Below are positions 6,905-14,070 of a DNA stretch of 22,480 bases, piece by piece. Source of the DNA: Baffinella frigidus (Eukaryota; Cryptophyceae; Cryptomonadales; Baffinellaceae); contig MU646588.1 in NCBI GenBank assembly GCA_026770585.1, positions 154,610 to 177,089 on the forward strand. The letters run 5' to 3'. The notes beneath the pieces are model-generated. The model did not search any database. It was not told where the DNA came from and saw only the letters and a program-made list of their open reading frames with translations. Numbering within the stretch: position 1 is the stretch's first letter; each line of letters begins with the position of its first letter. The position numbers and the translations under genes are program-made.

Positions 6905-7000
6905 CCGTTATTCGTCATGGTACCAACTTGGCCGCAAATGGACCCCCCCTCGAAGGGGCCACGGTTCAATCGCGTTCGCCAAATTCTCTTCGCGCCATGT
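6905..7000 (+). repeat. Dispersed repeat with partner at 8130-8210
   Basis: TCATGGTACCAACTTGGCCG, then CCCCCTCGA, CCACGGTTCAATC and CGTTCGC occur here and again at 8137-8205 in the same order. No function is apparent. Confidence 0.65.
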
Positions 7001-7039
7001 CCAACCCTGAGTCGCAACAGGCAGAGATCATCCCTATGG

Positions 7040-7245
7040 GGTACCTGCATGTCCCCCCAGGCATCTCCCCCCCTCGCATCCGCGACAAGCTCCACCGTGT
7101 GCCCCCCGCCAGGAGCGTGCTGGAGCAGCGACTCGCTGCCGTGCGCGCGGGCGGGCGCGCCCCAGAACAGCGCCCCGAGTAGCGCCAGCGCCAGCACGAG
7201 CCTCCGCGCCTGCCCGGCGTTGTGTGTTGCGCTCAGTCTCGGCAT
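7040..7245 (-). CDS. Weak candidate first exon with a signal-peptide-like start
   Basis: On the minus strand an ATG at 7245-7243 opens a frame whose residues 15 to 33 (RRLVLALALLGALFWGAPARA) have the basic, hydrophobic and small-residue parts of a secretory signal peptide. The following 35 residues are Gly/Ala/His rich. A possible splice donor, CAG before GTACCC, lies near 7040. Downstream the frame continues only into family C repeat sequence, so any real exon must end before that. I recognise no domain. A plus-strand frame through the same bases is equally long but less protein-like. GC-rich DNA often leaves such frames open by chance. Confidence 0.2.
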
Positions 7246-7990
7246 CGGGTTGTTCTTACGGGGTCAGAGAGCTGGCTGTTTTTTTTTTGCATATCCAGGG
7301 TGGATCGGGAGAGAAAGAGAGGGGCGCTCGCAGAGCGATATCAGTCACTTGCAGACTTTCCCACGGATGGTTCCACCGAGGGAGAACGAGACAGCTTGGT
7401 TGGACTATCTCGTGCTCCCGCTCGGGCTCCAGGCAAGCATGTCGCGTGTTCGCGAGGAGCGAGGGTGTCACCTGGTATCCCAGGATTGCCACGTAGGCTA
7501 CCGCTCCCCGCGCCGCCCTCCATGCCAATCCACCGCTGCGGCCGCCCAATACACCTTCGGATCCTCCAGCGCTCACCACCATGGATGGACCACCCTGGCG
7601 TGATCCCGCTGAAGCGCTCGAGTGATACAGACCGATCCTCGGGGAAGGCAGTCGGCGCAGCGGCCCAGTCGCGGGGAAGGAAGAGAGGAGAGAAGGGCGC
7701 GGCGGGGGGGTTCGGGCGAGGTGGGCATGGTGGAGAGGTTGCAGGGAGAGTTGGGCGGTGAACGCCGTGGCCGGCACCATTTTCCCTTTAGACCTGTTTT
7801 TTGTAAAGCGCTAAAAATGGCCTTGTTCGTGGACCTAAAGGACGTTGACTAAATTTGTTGGATTCGTTTCCAGGCACCTGACGCCACATGTTCCCAGACT
7901 GAATTTGAAGAGGCCGTCCTGACGATTCCAGAACCGTCAAGAAAAGGGATTTCGGTCGAGGGGTTCAAAAGTTGCAGAACTTGTCCCAGT
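7246..7990. other. GC-rich unassigned region
   Basis: Frames on both strands reach about 180 codons but are Arg/Pro/Ser rich and mutually overlapping, as expected from GC-rich DNA. A T run lies at 7280-7288. GGACCTAAAGGACG near 7833 is a stray piece of the H-family tail. I cannot support a gene here. Confidence 0.5.
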
Positions 7991-7993
7991 GGG

Positions 7994-8114
7994 TACAGGG
8001 GTACCTCGCTCATAAGAAACCGCCCCCCCCCTAGGACCACCATAGGGCCCTAGGCATAGTCCTACTGTAGGGACCTAGGATGCAGCGGTTTTTTATGAGC
8101 GAGGTGCCCATGTA
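7994..8114. repeat. Foldback element family F, copy 1
   Basis: It begins TACAGGGGTACCTCGCTCAT and ends with a slightly mutated complement, ATGAGCGAGGTGCCCATGTA. The next shell is AAGAAACCGCCCCCCCCTAG opposite a diverged GCGGTTTTTT. The centre is CTAGGACCACCATAGGGCCC and CCTACTGTAGGGACCTAGG. Other copies lie at 9001-9134, 10406-10531, 10708-10828, 10829-10925 and 18342-18464. Confidence 0.85.
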
Positions 8115-8225
8115 GCTGAAGGTTGGCATCCATCATGGTACCAACTTGGCCGCGATGCATTCCCCCTCGATGAGCCCACGGTTCAATCTCGTTCGCGGAA
8201 TCATTTTCTCAAAGAATTCAGTTGC

Positions 8226-8287
8226 CTGAAGGTTCGCAGGCGCCTGCCCTCTGCACGTGCGGAGGGCAAGAGCCTGCGAACCTTCAG
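8226..8287. repeat. Perfect-arm hairpin
   Basis: CTGAAGGTTCGCAGGC (8226-8241) pairs exactly with GCCTGCGAACCTTCAG (8272-8287), with an inner GCCCTC/GAGGGC stem around TGCACGTGC. It lies directly in front of an H2 repeat. Confidence 0.85.
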
Positions 8288-8289
8288 AT

Positions 8290-8445
8290 GAGGATACCCT
8301 TTAGCCGGTTTCTGCCGCGATCCTCTGCACCGGGGGCCCGGAATGTGATCCGAAAGGAAGCATGGCTTTTCTGCAGAACATGTTCCGGTGTCCGCCTATG
8401 GTGGGAGCTCGAAGAACCTAAAGGACCTAAAGGACCTTCAGGCAA
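8290..8445 (+). repeat. SINE-like repeat family H, subtype H2
   Basis: Order of blocks: TTTAGCCGGTTTCTGCCGCG, CTGCACCGGGGG, GTGATCCGAAAGGAAGCATG, CTTTTCTGCAGAACA, GTCCGCCTATG, GGGAGCTCGAAGAA, then a tail of two to three CCTAAAGGA units. Other H2 copies are at 9135-9272 (-), 9905-10005 (+), 10178-10218 and 10299-10372 (-), 17945-18085 (+) and 18176-18262 (-). Confidence 0.8.
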
Positions 8446-8454
8446 CTTACACTG

Positions 8455-8587
8455 TACAGGGGTTACTTGAACTTAAGGAACGGCTTTTGAAACCCGTCGG
8501 GTGTGCCGACCTGAAATTTAAGGTCCACAAACCAAACACAGGTGAGCACCTTAATCTGTGGCACCTTAATTTCGAGTAACCCCTGTA
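8455..8587. repeat. Foldback with F-type ends but a different interior
   Basis: The left end TACAGGGGTTACTTGAA is matched by a right end TTCGAGTAACCCCTGTA. The inverted ends extend to about 25 bases with CTTAAGG and CACCTTAA. The interior has none of the CCTAGGACC core of family F. Confidence 0.8.
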
Positions 8588-9000
8588 CCTGGTTCTTGAA
8601 CGAAGACCGGGAGCGTGGTGCGGGAATGCCCATCCAGGCAGTGAGACGTCTCACGGGAGAGACGAGGCGCGTGAGACACTCGACACTCAATGTGAGTACG
8701 GACCCGGGATAGGCCCGCCTCGGGAGATGATTTTGGCCTTGCAGATCCCTTCTACGGAACGGCGTGTCGTTGGCATATGTTGGGCGAAATTAAAACCTCA
8801 AGGACCTAAAAAGGTCCGTACTCACACGGAACAGGAGAGACGAGACGCGTGAGGCACGTCCTTTACAGGGGTACCGACTTAGAATAGGGGTCGACTTTAG
8901 AATAGTCGGCGTCAGGTTCCCTGCTCTCGTTGATTCCCTCCTCCCCCGTGGAAAAGGTTTTGCACTGCAAGCGGGAAGATTCTGCTAGAGTCAGCCGCCG
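8588..9000. repeat. Mixed repeat fragments: GAGACGAGRCGCGTGAG module and truncated H1
   Basis: GGAGAGACGAG(G/A)CGCGTGAG occurs at about 8660 and 8842, again at 9305, and as a shorter form near 9880. CTTCTACGGAACGGCGTGTC, GTTGGCATATGTTGGGCGAA and a CCTCAAGGACCTAAAAAGG tail at 8748-8812 are the 3-prime part of an H1 repeat. No gene is seen. Confidence 0.65.
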
Positions 9001-9134
9001 TACAGGGTACCTCGCTCATAAGAAACTGCCCCCCCCCCTAGGACCACCATAGGGCCCTAGGCATAGTCCTACTGTAGGGTCCTACGGTGGTCCTAGGGGG
9101 GGTGGCAGTTTCTTATGAGCGAGGTGCCCCTGTA
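9001..9134. repeat. Foldback element family F, copy 2
   Basis: It starts TACAGGGTACCTCGCTCATA and ends TATGAGCGAGGTGCCCCTGT plus A. The arms are nearly perfect for over 50 bases, and the centre around GCATAGTCCTACTGTAGGG also folds on itself. A TA dinucleotide lies at each outer edge. Confidence 0.9.
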
Positions 9135-9272
9135 GGTCCTTCAGGTTCGTCGAGCTCCCAACACAGGCGGACACCAGAACTTGTTCTGCAGAAAAGCCAT
9201 GCTTCCTTTCGGATCACATTCAGGCCCCCCCGGTGCAGAGGATCGCGGTAGAAACCGGCTAAAGGGTATCCG
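9135..9272 (-). repeat. SINE-like repeat family H, subtype H2, abutting an F element
   Basis: Reading on the minus strand: CGGTTTCTACCGCG, CTGCACCGGGGG, GTGATCCGAAAGGAAGCATG, CTTTTCTGCAGAACAAGTTC, GGAGCTCGACGAACCTGAAG. The F element ends exactly where the H2 tail does. Confidence 0.75.
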
Positions 9273-9654
9273 CATCGGGCATGTGAAAGTATGCGACACG
9301 AAACCGGAGAGACGAGACGCGTGAGACTCGCGGCACGCAAGAGGAGAGATGAGACCCCGCTTGGGTCGAGAGGCGTCCCGCAAGGCCGTGAGGCGACACA
9401 AGCTGAGACCAAACCTGAGTTCATTGACCCTTCACAGCAGTCAACTAGAGGCTCGCGACCTGGCCCATGGCCGAGGCTCGCTACCTGTCTGACCGAGGTT
9501 TACAAGAGATGACACGCGTGCGACACGCGTGTCCGCCTACACTGTACACTAGGGAACCCAGTTTTTCCTGGGAAATGTTGACATTTTTTTCGACCCAAAA
9601 ATTCGCCAGCTCCATTCTCCGGGGGGGGTAAGAACTCTGAAGACCATTTTTTTT
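9273..9654. other. Spacer with GAGACGCGTGAG fragments, no gene
   Basis: It contains GGAGAGACGAGACGCGTGAG at about 9305 and a small tandem of ACACGCGTG near 9513-9530. The rest is unassigned, with G and T runs near 9620 and 9650. Confidence 0.45.
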
Positions 9655-9760
9655 TCGCTGTTTTAACGTCCGCAAAAAAAGCAGTCAGTGTGCGGACGTT
9701 GTTTTAACGTACACAAAAAAAGCAGTCAGTGTGCGGACGTCAAATAAATAACGTCCGCAT
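9655..9760. repeat. Tandem pair with ACGTCCGCA/TGCGGACGT arms
   Basis: The unit TTTTAACGTCCGC, an A run, GCAGTCAGTGTGCGGACGT is present twice about 41 bases apart, with a third ACGTCCGCA half at 9750. Each unit is itself an inverted repeat. In the second unit the left arm has decayed to ACGTACACA. Confidence 0.85.
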
Positions 9761-9904
9761 CGGCGTGTCCAGTGTGTGACCTTGTATTGTGTGACCTTCA
9801 ATTCGAGTCAGCCCTGTATGGTGGGTGTAAAAAGAACCAAAAGGACCTACACTGTAAAGGACATGCAAGAGGAGAGAGGAGACGCGTGAGAACCTCTGTA
9901 CAGG

Positions 9905-10005
9905 GGGGCTTGATGTGATCCGAAAGGAAACATGGCTTTTCTGCAGAACAAGTTCCAGTGTCCGCCTATGTTGGGAGCTCGAAGAACCTGAAGGAGCTAA
10001 CGGAC
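9905..10005 (+). repeat. SINE-like repeat family H, subtype H2
   Basis: GTGATCCGAAAGGAAACATG, CTTTTCTGCAGAACAAGTTC, GTCCGCCTATG, GGGAGCTCGAAGAACCTGAA, GGAGCTAACGGAC. It starts immediately after a solo F-type end, TACAGGGGGG. Confidence 0.75.
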
Positions 10006-10157
10006 AGTCGACCGAACGGCCCGAGGTGGGCTCGTCCTGGACTAGGTCCACACAGGTAGTCCTGAGGAGTGGCGGAGGTGGCAGCTATGGAATTTACTGG
10101 TCAACCTAACGGACCTAAAGGATCGCGGCTAGCACGGGGCCTCTTGGTGGTGATGAG

Positions 10158-10405
10158 GTTAAATCAGACCCACTTTGGGTCCTTTAGGTTCTTCGAGCTC
10201 CCAACATAGGCGGACACCGATCACGCCCACTCAAAACGTCAAAACGTCCAAGCGAACACTGCCAGCTACAGGGTTAAATCAGATCACGCCCACTTTAGGT
10301 CCGTTAGGTTCTTCGAGCTCCCAACATAGGCGGACACCGGAACTGGTTCTGTAGAAAGGCCATGCTTCCTCAAAACGTCAAAACGTTCAAGCGAACACAG
10401 CCAGC
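10158..10405 (-). repeat. Tandem duplication of H2 plus AAAACGTCAAAACGT module
   Basis: Two units (about 10158-10272 and 10273-10405) each read AAATCAGA, CACTTT(G/A)GGTCC, TTAGGTTCTTCGAGCTCCCA, AACATAGGCGGACACCG, CAAAACGTCAAAACGT, AAGCGAACAC and CCAGCTACAGGG. The second has about 30 extra bases of H2. The H2 part is on the minus strand. The second unit leads straight into F copy 3. Confidence 0.8.
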
Positions 10406-10531
10406 TACAGGGGTACCACGCTCATAAGAACCCGCCTCCTCCTGGCTAGGACCCTACAGTAGGGCTATGCGTAGGGCCTTATGGTGGTCCCTAGGGGGGG
10501 GGGACGCTTTCTTATGAGCGAGGTACCCCTG
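10406..10531. repeat. Foldback element family F, copy 3
   Basis: Ends TACAGGGGTACCACGCTCAT and ATGAGCGAGGTACCCCTG. The interior includes GGCTAGGACCCTACAGTAGG and GGTGGTCCCTAGG. The right outer flank is CAG rather than TA. Confidence 0.85.
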
Positions 10532-10697
10532 CAGCTGCATGCATAAACTCTCTGATAGTGCCAAGTTTTGCCAAGGCCGTGCTGAATGTAGAAACCAATC
10601 GTTCAATCTTGAACACTTCGCCTGGAACAAAGGCATGGTACAGCTTCAAATTGTTCTTGAAAGGAGACGGGGAGTGCGCTGCTGAACAGGCGATCAT
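10532..10697 (-). CDS. Unrecognised coding-like fragment between F elements
   Basis: I do not recognise this protein. An ATG at 10697-10695 on the minus strand opens a frame of 61 codons. The first 55 or so lie outside repeats and have ordinary soluble-protein composition, with segments KLYHAFVPGEVFKIERLV and ALAKLGTIREFMHAAAG that could be helical. The last residues and the stop codon are supplied by F copy 3. It may be a stranded exon or a gene fragment cut off by foldback insertions. The plus-strand frame over the same bases is less protein-like and also ends in a repeat. The ATG may be fortuitous, because F copy 4 starts only about 10 bases upstream of it. Confidence 0.25.
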
Positions 10698-10707
10698 TGC
10701 CTACATG

Positions 10708-10828
10708 TACAGGGGTACCTCACTCATAAGAAAGCGCCTCCTCCTAGGACCCTAGAGTAGGCTCATGCCTACTAGGACCCTACAGGGGTCCTAGCTAGTG
10801 GGGGGGGGCGCTTTCTTATGAGCGAGGA
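10708..10828. repeat. Foldback element family F, copy 4
   Basis: TACAGGGGTACCTCACTCAT at the left; the right arm stops at CTTATGAGCGAGGACC without the outer CCCCTGTA. The centre is CCTAGGACCCTAGAGTAGG and ACCCTACAGGGGTCC. Confidence 0.85.
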
Positions 10829-10925
10829 CCGCGCCCCCCTAGGACCCTACAGTAGGATTATGCCCAGGGTCCTATGGTGGTGGCCCTATGGGGAGGGCAG
10901 TTGCTTGTGAGCGAGGTACCCCTGC
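10829..10925. repeat. Foldback element family F, copy 5, left arm truncated
   Basis: It begins inside the left arm (GCGCCCCCCTAGGACCCTAC) and keeps the complete right end, CTTGTGAGCGAGGTACCCCT followed by G. It is joined to copy 4, so the two look like a recombined tandem pair. Confidence 0.8.
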
Positions 10926-10985
10926 AACACCTGACACTTGACACTCGACACTCGACACGCGAGACGTGACACGCGAGACGCCCCT
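10926..10985. repeat. GACACTC/GACACGCGA short tandem tract
   Basis: Runs of (G)ACACTTG, ACACTCG, ACACTCG, ACACGCGAG and ACGTGACACGCGAG. The period is 7-9 bases and drifts along the tract. Confidence 0.7.
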
Positions 10986-11551
10986 TGGTGTTGATGAGGA
11001 GTTTAATCACGCCCATGCGGCATGCCCCCAACCTTTCGCACCTCTATCTCACAGCCTCTCGATCTACCCCCCGCCCCCCACGCATTGATACACACTTTAC
11101 CTTGAGCCCCGTTTCCTAGTTTACGCATCCCATGAGTTCTTGTTCGCGGTGTACAACGCGACAGGCACCGACGAGATCTTGCCTCCGGTCGTGGCGAACT
11201 GCACGGCACCACTCGACTTCAGCGATGTGCTCTTCTTGATGGTTGATTCGAGCCTACCAAACTCAAAGCAAAGATCGCGTTGCAGTACTCGAATTCAGCG
11301 ACAGCGTGTTGTAGGACTCGACTTCAGCGAGCGAGAGAGAGCGTCGCATGCAGGCATACGCGCACGTTGCTACAACAGTAGGGGTTGCTCGCGAACAAGG
11401 GCACGCACGGCCCTAGCGTCCTGCGGCTTTCCTTCAAAAAGGAGCTGGCTACAGACTGTCCACACACTCGATTGCAGGGTGTGTTGCATGCCAGGCGGTG
11501 CCAGGTGCGCGTGTTCTTGCTACCGCACGTGCTGATACAACGTCTCGGCCG
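10986..11551. other. Mostly unassigned spacer with a weak plus-strand frame
   Basis: From about 11110 to 11280 a plus-strand frame reads as a plausible peptide (for example FLFAVYNATGTDEILPPVV). It has no ATG start and becomes Arg/Cys/Ser rich afterwards. CTCGA(C/A)TTCAGCGA recurs at about 11212, 11288 and 11317, a small dispersed repeat. I do not call a gene. Confidence 0.4.
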
Positions 11552-11593
11552 TGTGCCATGATGCGGGTGGGGCACACCCGCAGCATGGCACAA
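11552..11593. other. Hairpin downstream of the heme oxygenase gene
   Basis: GTGCCATGATGCGGGTG pairs with CACCCGCAGCATGGCAC-like sequence (one mismatch, small bulge) around a G-rich loop. On the minus strand it lies about 110 bases beyond the likely end of the heme oxygenase reading frame, so it may lie in the 3-prime untranslated region or spacer. No function is claimed. Confidence 0.6.
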
Positions 11594-11710
11594 ACCAGCC
11601 CCGAGCCCACACCACACGCCCCCGAACTTTGGGGAAACGTGACGAACCTGGGGAACAAACCACCCTAGTGAAACCACGGGGCGGCAGGAGGGGGGGGGGG
11701 GGGTGAGGAC

Positions 11711-13210
11711 CTGTTCATCCTTGGAGAATCCCACGCGCGCGGCTTGACCGCGCGCCTTGCCCACGAGCACGTCGAGGAGCGCCTGCGACCTGACGAAGGT
11801 GTCTGCCGTGTGCCCCAGCGACTCCTTCTTCTGCGCGTCCGTCCACCCGTCCGCAAACTTGTCGATCTTGTTGCGCGTTGTCTGCAGCCGGGCGGGGGTT
11901 AGGGTCCAGGTGTAGGGTTCAGGGAAAGCACCCCCGCACCACTATCCACTCACCCGCCAACGATTCGCATGGTTTTATGAGACCCCCGCCGTGGAAGACT
12001 GCACTGCACTCCACGATGGGAAACACCCCTGCAACACAGCTCACTCACCCGCGCACGTTCTGTGCCAGGAGCACGTTCTGCGCCAGGACGATGACCGACC
12101 CGTGCAGAGCGTGCACCGGGAAACGTGGAGGTTGTGGATGGGAGGTGGGGGGGGGCTTGCCTGGAGGAGGGCCTTGACGTTCGCGGGCTCGCCGCTTGGC
12201 TCGTACCACTGGTAGAAGTCGAACATGTGTCCCTCGAACGACCCGTCCATGACCTTCTTGCCGATGGACATACCGCCCGCCGTGTGCGCGAAGTAGAAGT
12301 TGTAGAAATGCGTCACGAACGCCTGCGCCCGGGGAAGGAGGACGCCGTTTGTCAGGACACGCCGCCACGCCACGTATCGTTGCACCAACCAGGGGGGTTT
12401 CGAGCAGGATTTTTTCGCAGCAGGAAACGATGGGGGATTGGTGGGGTGGATGGGGGGCTCGCCTGGGGGGAGAGGGTCTTGACGAACGCGGCGTAGTCGA
12501 CCGCGGCCTGGTTGGGCGCCGGGGTGGGGAGGCCCCACTTGGTGTTGATCAGGATGATGTCCTTGTTGATCGCCTCGACGCGCTCGAGCCCCGAGTTCTC
12601 GAAGATGTTGTTCTCCGGCTTGACCACCATCTCGTCGAAGGCCGCGTACACCTCCCGAGAGTCAACCAGGAACTGCATGAACTCCGACTGCGACGCCTCC
12701 CATTGCTCCACCTGCTCAGCGCGATGAGAGATGAGATGTCGTGCGGCAAAAATGTCAGGAGGCGCCGCACGGCACGGTTGGGTGGCGCGGGCAAGTATGT
12801 GCTCGCTGAGGGAGGCTCCCGCGCTCGGTGGAGGGCACAAAGGCCAAGGGCGCATCGGGGCCGCAAACGGGACGTACCACGGTGTCGGCGGTCATGTCGC
12901 GGACCTTGCCCTCACGCGGGGCCTGCGAGAAGGTGTGGAGCGCCATCGCGGCGTCGCGCATCTGCAGCGTGAAAGGCTTCTCCTTGCCCTGGAGCGAGTA
13001 CACCACGCCCATGACCTTGGACTGGAAGTCGAGCATCTTGACGATGCCAGCGGGAGGGCCACCCGCCATGCGGAGGGCGCCGGCCGGCTGGCGGAGCGAG
13101 AGCGCCGCGGCGCGGCCGCTCGAGCTTGGTAGCACGCCCATCGGGCCAGGGGCGAACGCCGCCGCGGAGGCGACGAGGGTTGCCCCGAAGAACAGCGACT
13201 TGGAGTACAT
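11711..13210 (-). CDS. HMOX1: Plastid-type heme oxygenase, four coding exons, 3-prime end unresolved
   Basis: It opens heme with O2 and reductant to give biliverdin, iron and CO, the first step to bilins, expected in the plastid. Exons by eye: 13210-12878, 12711-12463, 12322-12161 and 11881 to about 11711, all joined in phase 0, at least 305 residues. Residues 1-20 are a signal peptide ending at AFAP, a plastid-targeting motif. The core follows plant HY1 and red-lineage enzymes in order: AMALHT (His92, proximal heme ligand), EFMQFLVDSREVYAAFDEMV, ENSGLERVEAI, the HFYNFYFAHTAGGMSIGKKV helix with the GGxxxG distal motif (Gly210-Gly215), then KIDKFADGWTDAQKKESL. Spacing across all three junctions matches the plant protein as I recall it, which fixes the splice sites. 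The start is the ATG before YSKSLFF; an upstream in-frame non-ATG extension is rejected. The frame runs on past Gln305 into a 14-C tract without stopping, so the C-terminus is uncertain. Function is well supported; the exact 3-prime end is not. Confidence 0.93.
11882..12160 (-). other. Heme oxygenase intron 3 (GC-AG) with an internal decoy exon
   Basis: The donor is CTCCAG followed by GCAAGC and the acceptor is CGGCTGCAG before ACAACGCGCAAC. Joining gives LLQ-TTRNKIDKF, the same length as the plant sequence. Inside the intron, near 12050-12080, GCGCAG and GGCACAG sites precede AACGTGCGCGG and a strong GTGAGT donor. This could be spliced as an 11- or 29-base cassette, but either length would shift the frame of the last exon. 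Confidence 0.75.
12323..12462 (-). other. Heme oxygenase intron 2 (GC-AG)
   Basis: The donor is CCCCAG followed by GCGAGC, a GC-type 5-prime splice site. The acceptor is GGGCGCAG before GCGTTCGTGACGCAT. Joining gives SPQ-AFVTHFYN, which aligns without a gap to the conserved DPQ-AFICHFYN junction. No GT in the area gives a gap-free alignment. Confidence 0.85.
12712..12877 (-). other. Heme oxygenase intron 1 (GT-AG)
   Basis: The donor is GTG followed by GTACGT and the acceptor is GAGCAG before GTGGAGCAATGG. This acceptor gives the same 21-residue spacing between the LHT and W residues as plant HY1; the alternative AG three bases upstream would add one residue. Confidence 0.8.
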
Positions 13211-13300
13211 GGTGTGGTCGTTGCTCAGTTGCGGTGGATCCGAAAACCCTGTCACAGAATCTAAAACGTTTTAAAGCTTCCGAAGTCCGTGTAAAGAAAG

Positions 13301-13450
13301 CAGAAAGTTGGCCGACGGGAAATGTTGAAAATCGAGAAATTGGAGCCATTTTGTGGACTTTTGAGAAATTTAGTACCATGAATTTCTCAAAAGTGGACAA
13401 AATGGCTCCAATTTCCCCATTTTCCCATTTTTCGGCGGCCAACTTCTCTG
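13301..13450. repeat. Foldback just upstream of the heme oxygenase start
   Basis: The left arm (13301-13370) and right arm (13381-13450) are reverse complements with few mismatches. They include AGTTGGCCG at the outside and GAAATTGGAGCCATTTTGT, then CACTTTTGAGAAATT, at the inside. The loop is about 10 bases. The element lies about 90 bases 5-prime of the heme oxygenase ATG, so it is likely in the promoter or 5-prime leader. Confidence 0.9.
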
Positions 13451-13484
13451 CACAGCGCTCTAAAGAAAGTTGTGAGATGCAATC

Positions 13485-13600
13485 TCGCCCCCTTTTCATA
13501 ACCTGAAGAATAACCTGAAGCAATTTCGACATTTATTGCCACAGGTTATTTGCCCAAGGTTTTGACCAGGGGATCCAAGAACCTGAAAAAAAATCTACCT
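13485..13600. repeat. Dispersed repeat with CATAACCTGAAG (family L)
   Basis: CATAACCTGAAG, GCAATTT, CCACAGGTTATTTGCCCAA recurs at 17885-17945. Reverse or related forms, with TCGGTTCA(G/A)GTTATGAGCTCG and AAATAACCTGTGGGATC, are at 15085-15170 and 15665-15800. Confidence 0.7.
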
Positions 13601-13602
13601 TG

Positions 13603-13902
13603 TGGGGTATCCGACGTACTATCCGTAGTTGGAGCTATCATACTTCAACTATGGGATACCATGAGCCTTCTAAAGGCTGACTTGGGTTCGGTGCGTGGGC
13701 GGGCATGGTCACCAATTGGTGTACCTCCAAACACCCCAAGAGAACCACCCTGTATCCCCTCTTCACGAGCCTCTGCACTGGAGAGCTAAACGCGATCCGA
13801 AAGCAAAAATGCTTTCTCTGCAGTCCTTTCTACGGAAGGGCGTGTCGTTGGCATATGTTGGGAGAAATTAAAACCTAAAGGACCTAAAGGACCTAAAGGA
13901 CT
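13603..13902 (+). repeat. Higher-order tandem unit 1, ending in an H1 repeat
   Basis: Blocks: GGGGTATCCGACG, TTGGAGCTATCATACTTCAA, TGGGATACCATGAGCCT, AAAGGCTGACTTGGGTTCGG, CCCCAAGAGAACCACCCTGT, CTTCACGAGCCTCTGCACTG. An H1 body follows (GCGATCCGAAAGCAAAAATG, CTACGGAAGGGCGTGTCGTT, ATGTTGGGAGAAATTAAAA) with a tail of three CCTAAAGGA units. Confidence 0.8.
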
Positions 13903-14020
13903 TGTGTTACTGGAGAGCTAAACGCGATCCGAAAGCAAAAATGCTTTCTCTGCAGTCCTTTCTACGGAAGGGCGCGACGTTGGGCTATGTTGGGCGAAAT
14001 TAAAACCTAAAGGACCTAAA
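13903..14020 (+). repeat. SINE-like repeat family H, subtype H1, extra copy
   Basis: ACTGGAGAGCTAAACGCGAT, CCGAAAGCAAAAATGCTTTC, TCTGCAGTCCTTTCTACGG, TGTTGGGCGAAATTAAAA and a CCTAAAGGACCTAAAG tail. It is joined directly to the tail of the preceding H1 copy. Confidence 0.85.
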
Positions 14021-14023
14021 GTT

Positions 14024-14037
14024 TATGCTGTTGTTGA

Positions 14038-14070
<33 letters not shown>
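14024..14070 (+). repeat. GTT trinucleotide microsatellite
   Basis: About a dozen GTT units with one GAT interruption, placed directly after the tail of an H1 repeat. Confidence 0.9.

Noticed and set aside
6767-7603. Plus-strand open frame of 278 codons
   Set aside because: It is Pro/Ser/Arg rich with no domain, overlaps equally long frames on the other strand, starts inside a family C repeat flank and is explained by GC-rich composition.
12125-12972. Plus-strand frames of 123 and 207 codons over the heme oxygenase gene
   Set aside because: They are antisense shadows of the minus-strand exons, which match a known enzyme family; the plus-strand peptides match nothing.
13208-13255. Longer N-terminus for heme oxygenase (MTGFSDPPQLSNDHT...)
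   Set aside because: The upstream codon is not ATG, and the extra 15 residues would hide the signal peptide; the ATG at 13210 gives a proper hydrophobic start.
13301-13450. Dinoflagellate spliced-leader relic (CCATTTTGGCTCAAG-like)
   Set aside because: GGAGCCATTTTGT and ATGGCTCCAA resemble parts of it, but the order and full motif are absent; the sequence is explained by the foldback arms.
12912-13532. Minus-strand 206-codon frame overlapping heme oxygenase exon 1
   Set aside because: It runs out of the upstream foldback into exon 1 in the wrong frame and has no recognisable content.
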